10,634 bases of DNA from Temnopleurus reevesii (lineage: Eukaryota > Echinodermata > Echinoidea > Temnopleuroida > Temnopleuridae). A program made the position numbers and the translations under genes. Location of the stretch: assembly GCA_036244855.1 (NCBI GenBank), contig BQKZ01006050.1, positions 1-10,634 of the forward strand. The letters run 5' to 3'. Of this stretch, positions 9,901 to 10,634 are shown one piece after another (position 1 is the first letter of the stretch; every line of letters begins with the position of its first letter). The notes under the pieces were generated by a model. That model worked only from the letters and a program-made list of their open reading frames with translations, was not told the DNA's origin and ran no database searches.

Positions 9901-10150
9901 CTGCAGTCTCCCGCGTAGGAGGTACGGCAATTTATGTTGAGTAGCTCCTGCCAAAGACGTCTTTGATGCAACATAGGGTCCTCGCAGGAGTCCATCATCT
10001 CTGAAAGGAAGGACTTTCCGTAGATATCGATCATGTAGGATATTATGAAGTGCGTGGTGACTCTAGTGAGCCCTTGACGAGTACAGGGGCGCTGCACCAA
10101 GATCCAGGCATAGACGAGTGATAGGATTATGCAGGCACAACCAGTGAGTC
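2611..10150 (-). CDS. GHDC: GH3 domain-containing protein (GHDC-like), six-exon gene, 5' end missing
   Basis: Joined minus-strand exons 10150-9116, 7354-7216, 5902-5738, 5176-5028, 4008-3917 and 2829-2611 give about 599 residues with no internal stop. All five introns are GT-AG and all phases agree. What I see: a hydrophobic segment at residues 2-19, TTGTTGRYK at 132-140 (nucleotide-binding loop of the GH3/ANL adenylating superfamily), FYGCSE at 353-358, YRFRMGD at 422-428 and QYKVPR at 578-583. Known of the family: plant GH3 proteins adenylate acyl acids such as jasmonate or auxin and join them to amino acids. Animal GHDC keeps the fold, but its substrate is not established to my knowledge. 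Human GHDC is about 530 residues, so this protein is somewhat longer at the N-terminus. Inference: a membrane-anchored or secretory-pathway adenylating enzyme of unknown substrate. Orthology to GHDC is assigned by family only, and lineage-specific paralogues are possible. Confidence 0.88.
2863..3035 (+). mobile_element. MITE family 3, copy a, intron F/G
   Basis: 173 bp with terminal inverted repeats of about 33 bp: acacgatataaac at the left, and the inverted gaaatatttc-type arm ending atatcgtgt at the right. TA flanks both ends (2861-2862, 3036-3037), as for Tc1/mariner-like elements. It has no transposase. Short open frames shared with copy c reflect common ancestry only. It begins 33 bp from the exon G acceptor. 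Confidence 0.84.
3093..3128. repeat. Poly-C, poly-A and (AT)n composite simple repeat
   Basis: Twelve C, then a G and a run of A, then AT repeats, in intron F/G. Further C homopolymers lie at 2041-2051 and 7161-7170, the latter directly following a repeat-family arm. Confidence 0.92.
3843..3908. repeat. (TG)n microsatellite next to the exon F donor
   Basis: About 33 TG units with one TA interruption. In the sense of the gene it is (CA)n beginning 8 nt downstream of the exon F splice donor at 3916. Confidence 0.97.
3917..4008 (-). CDS. GHDC: GHDC-like exon F: short C-terminal subdomain exon
   Basis: Residues 497-527 (92 bp, phase 1 in, phase 0 out). The acceptor is acccaacag at 4009 and the donor AATG|GTAAGA at 3916. 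It encodes YEPKEPVPYYIFFLEMKDEG and ends in LLDEEKAM, matching the family's strand YY-x-F-hydrophobic-E in the C-terminal subdomain. Because 92 is not a multiple of three, skipping the exon would break the frame. A (CA)n repeat in the sense of the transcript starts 8 nt after the donor, and copies of one MITE family lie in both flanking introns. It was too short to be obvious as an open frame alone. I identified it by phase, splice sites and the match to GH3 C-termini. Confidence 0.85.
4038..4207 (+). mobile_element. MITE family 3, copy b (diverged), intron E/F
   Basis: The same element as copies a and c but more decayed: a shortened left end (acataaataaaagcattttt), then gaaaagctaagta, gtattaaattgta, cattacaatcg, agccggtctcgat and a right end in catcgtgt. 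It has the same orientation as copy a. It is about 170 bp and preceded by TA. Confidence 0.72.
4334..4507 (-). mobile_element. MITE family 3, copy c (inverted orientation), intron E/F
   Basis: It begins acacgatataaagtattttc and ends in the inverted form, gaaattgtttatatcgtgt. Read on the minus strand it aligns along its whole length with the copy at 2863-3035, including the internal gtattcaa and cacaacaat blocks. The length is 174 bp. The left side is flanked by TA, but the right flank is TT, so the target duplication is imperfect. Confidence 0.82.
4851..4962 (-). mobile_element. tRNA-derived SINE with (TTTG)n tail, intron E/F
   Basis: On the minus strand the sequence starts gcgtcg and then has TGGTGTAGTCG (4954-4944), a good match to the RNA polymerase III A box. 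A stem-loop CCTC...GAGG in the place of an anticodon arm follows. The T-arm/B-box part is degenerate, and the element runs into a (TTTG)n-type tail at 4903-4851 (CAAA repeats on the plus strand). This is the layout of a truncated tRNA-like SINE head with a simple-repeat 3' end. It is not a functional tRNA gene because acceptor pairing and a proper B box are absent. Confidence 0.6.
5028..5176 (-). CDS. GHDC: GHDC-like exon E: start of the C-terminal subdomain
   Basis: Residues 447-497 (149 bp, phase 2 in, phase 1 out). The acceptor is aactctag at 5177, giving an arginine codon split with exon D. The donor is TTTG|GTAATA at 5027, weaker than the others at its last positions. It begins with IGQMLNIHNEKVDQ. 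In the GH3 family this is the hinge motif (L-x-x-x-x-E-K) leading into the mobile C-terminal subdomain that closes over the active site. A helix rich in charged residues follows, then the strand FAVAESSILNEK. Other members of the family continue here with a short loop and a Tyr-containing strand, as exon F does. Confidence 0.86.
5310..5404. repeat. CA-rich then CT-rich simple repeat in intron D/E
   Basis: Imperfect CA repeats with short C runs (5310-5379) are followed by CT repeats (5381-5404). An open frame over it on each strand is an artefact of the repeat. Confidence 0.9.
5738..5902 (-). CDS. GHDC: GHDC-like exon D: YRFRMGD motif, nucleotide ribose-binding region
   Basis: Residues 392-447 (165 bp, phase 2 in and out). 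The acceptor cccgacag is at 5903 and the donor ACAG|GTAAAG at 5737. It contains LDELKKGQNYEIVLTSDSG, then LYRFRMGDVIRVIDFYKRMP. The Tyr-Arg-x-Arg-x-Gly-Asp signature is one of the best conserved in GH3 proteins. In ANL-type adenylating enzymes the aspartate holds the ribose hydroxyls of the nucleotide, and here Asp428 is intact. This is the segment most similar to vertebrate GHDC, which has a comparable GDVVRV strand. An alternative acceptor at the ccgcag 19 nt downstream would shorten the loop but does not fit the phase from exon C. Confidence 0.9.
6204..7160. repeat. Dispersed arms of an inverted-repeat family in intron C/D
   Basis: Five related segments of about 45 bp share the pattern CCAGTC-TTCTT ... 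TTGATGAAACACCG. They lie at 6315-6356, 6598-6645 and 7107-7160 (plus orientation) and at 6204-6260 and 6646-6700 (minus orientation). The pair at 6598-6700 forms a compact palindrome. They are probably remnants of several insertions of one MITE family. Between 6700 and 7107 I see AT-rich sequence with no open frame or other clear structure. Confidence 0.6.
7216..7354 (-). CDS. GHDC: GHDC-like exon C: FYGCSE motif region
   Basis: Residues 346-392 of the joined protein (139 bp, phase 1 in, phase 2 out). The acceptor cataag at 7355 follows a strong CT-rich tract. The donor is ACAT|GTAAGA at 7215. Joining exon A gives Gln-Gly-Leu-Pro, with the glycine codon split across the junction. The motif FYGCSE at 353-358 corresponds to the Tyr-Gly-x-Ser-Glu signature that in GH3 enzymes lies beside the acyl substrate and the nucleotide. 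FVMEFIKEED at 382-391 corresponds to the family's FFEFIP-type strand. The frame closes just after the donor (TAA in the intron) and a TAA precedes the acceptor, so the exon is tightly bounded. Confidence 0.88.
7499..7746. mobile_element. MITE-like inverted-repeat element in intron A/C
   Basis: The left end tgggtgactttaagtacggt and the right end, read inverted, tgggtgacttcaagtacggt, are nearly the same. The similarity continues inward with gtgttggtgttg and gcaaaac. TA dinucleotides flank the proposed ends (7497-7498, 7747-7748). The open frames across it on both strands come from its repetitive, stop-poor sequence and are not genes. Confidence 0.75.
8087..8314. mobile_element. MITE with about 40-bp terminal inverted repeats, TA-flanked
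   Basis: The left end ggacctttagcat and the following tggccaatcacaacgtta segment recur in inverted form at the right end (taacgttgtgat to atgctaaaggtcc). The element is bounded by TA on both sides (8085-8086, 8315-8316), the target duplication typical of Tc1/mariner-type transposons. The ccaatcacaacgtta block is also present a third time inside (about 8193-8207). It has no coding capacity, so it is non-autonomous. It sits in the intron part of the duplicated segment. Confidence 0.82.
8360..8666 (-). pseudogene. Partial duplicate of the 3' third of exon A (exon-like, probably non-functional)
   Basis: About 100 codons from GFLNTLETAMK to ATYAQG repeat the end of exon A, with about 14 amino-acid changes and one in-frame codon deletion (the Gln before WPRVPVILG). 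There are no stops. It keeps a plausible phase-1 donor (ACAAG|GTAGGA at 8359) that could join exon C in frame. A possible acceptor, attag at 8667, gives phase 0 and a weak pyrimidine tract. Exon A ends in phase 1, so A-B-C splicing would shift the frame. Replacing only the end of exon A would need an internal donor that I cannot see. About half of the substitutions change the protein, which suggests relaxed constraint. It is most likely a decaying exon copy. A low-level alternative exon is not excluded. The N at 8658 falls in its first codons. Confidence 0.75.
9116..10150 (-). CDS. GHDC: GHDC-like exon A: membrane segment and N-terminal adenylation region
   Basis: This large internal exon supplies residues 1 (split codon) to 346 (split codon). 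The chosen acceptor is ttcttacag at 10151, preceded by a long pyrimidine tract. The donor is GCAGG|GTAAGC at 9115. Both ends are phase 1. Order of features: hydrophobic stretch LTGCACIILSLVYAWILV (about 2-19), a basic linker, and a helical region with LENFRKLHPVTDYEWFRPYI that matches the GH3 pattern before the active site. The glycine/threonine loop TTGTTGRYK follows at 132-140, coded at 9758-9732. The C-terminal third, from GFLNTLETAMK to the donor, is duplicated downstream. The frame stays open upstream through the dinucleotide repeat to a Met codon at 10235. I judge that region to be intron because the added residues are a Ser-Leu run from the microsatellite and a good acceptor lies in between. 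A short upstream exon with the real start is expected. Confidence 0.85.
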
Positions 10151-10182
10151 CTGTAAGAAGGAAAACATAGATAAATGAGAAG

Positions 10183-10188
<6 letters not shown>

Positions 10189-10223
<35 letters not shown>
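10189..10223. repeat. (AG)n microsatellite upstream of the exon A acceptor
   Basis: A pure AG run. In the sense of the gene it is (CT)n, ending about 38 nt before the proposed acceptor, and it extends the pyrimidine-rich region. Confidence 0.97.
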
Positions 10224-10227
<4 letters not shown>

Positions 10228-10612
10228 GGTGTCACATGGAGTCACAGAATTTAAAATCATTTTGTGCTCTAGATCACAACCGTCTAGAACATAGGTTGCA
10301 TCTCAAAACAGAACCGATATTTTACAAAGGCTTTAAATGCGCAAAGAAGATATAAAGTAACAAAAACAATGAAATATATAGGAAATTAATATTTATGGCA
10401 ACATCTTTCATGAGAATCGGTTTGCAACATTACTATGAGTATCTGTATCAGAAACTAGCACATCTCAAGCCTAATCAAGTTATATTTATCACCCTTAATT
10501 TGCATAATTAGTACACATCTTTGAAAAATTGTAATATGCAATCTATAGCAGTCAAAAACAGCATCGTCCATGCCGAATTTCAGTGCTATCGAATGATCAG
10601 CGGCTAAGATCC
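10224..10612. other. Sequence upstream of exon A, first exon not identified
   Basis: It should be intron or promoter of the gene. I looked on the minus strand for a short exon with ATG and a phase-1 donor and found none that was convincing. No promoter motif could be assigned. Confidence 0.5.
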
Positions 10613-10634
10613 GAGAGAGAGAGAGAGAGAGAGA
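10613..10634. repeat. (GA)n microsatellite at the window edge
   Basis: A pure GA repeat running off the end of the window, so its full length is unknown. Confidence 0.95.

Noticed and set aside
10251..10560. Possible first coding exon of the gene
   Set aside because: Short ATG frames exist on the minus strand, but none has a phase-1 donor and a signal-like product that I could defend.

Overview
The window looks like animal nuclear DNA, not bacterial or viral. It is AT-rich and has one interrupted gene with GT-AG introns, long microsatellites, homopolymer runs, many short inverted-repeat (MITE-like) elements and a tRNA-derived SINE. A single N (8658) points to a draft assembly. The repeat mixture suggests a marine invertebrate, most likely an echinoderm such as a sea urchin. 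That placement is inference and not proven.

The only gene I can support runs on the minus strand from about 10150 to 2611. It encodes a GH3-domain protein related to animal GHDC and to the acyl-adenylating plant GH3 enzymes. I reconstruct six coding exons, in transcript order A 10150-9116, C 7354-7216, D 5902-5738, E 5176-5028, F 4008-3917 and G 2829-2611. Every intron has GT and AG ends and every exon junction keeps the reading frame (intron phases 1, 2, 2, 1, 0). The joined product is about 599 residues, with a hydrophobic N-terminal segment and the family motifs TTGTTGRYK, FYGCSE, YRFRMGD and QYKVPR. The start codon lies upstream of exon A and was not found.

The first intron (9115-7355) holds a tandem duplication of the 3' third of exon A with its following intron. 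The extra exon-like copy (8666-8360) is still open and keeps its splice donor, but it cannot be inserted after exon A in frame. About 96 bp of it is identical to exon A while the rest has diverged, and the identical tract ends at the N.

The introns and 3' flank are full of mobile-element debris. A three-copy MITE family (2863-3035, 4038-4207, 4334-4507) has copies in opposite orientation on either side of exon F. Other inverted-repeat elements lie at 701-938, 2357-2611, 7499-7746 and 8087-8314. A related repeat family lies in 6204-7160 and a SINE at 4851-4962. One foldback element appears to end at the gene's stop codon. A (CA)n tract sits 8 nt from the exon F splice donor, and a (CT)n tract lies just upstream of the exon A acceptor. 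Nothing convincing is coded on the plus strand. Positions 1-700 and 939-2350 look intergenic.
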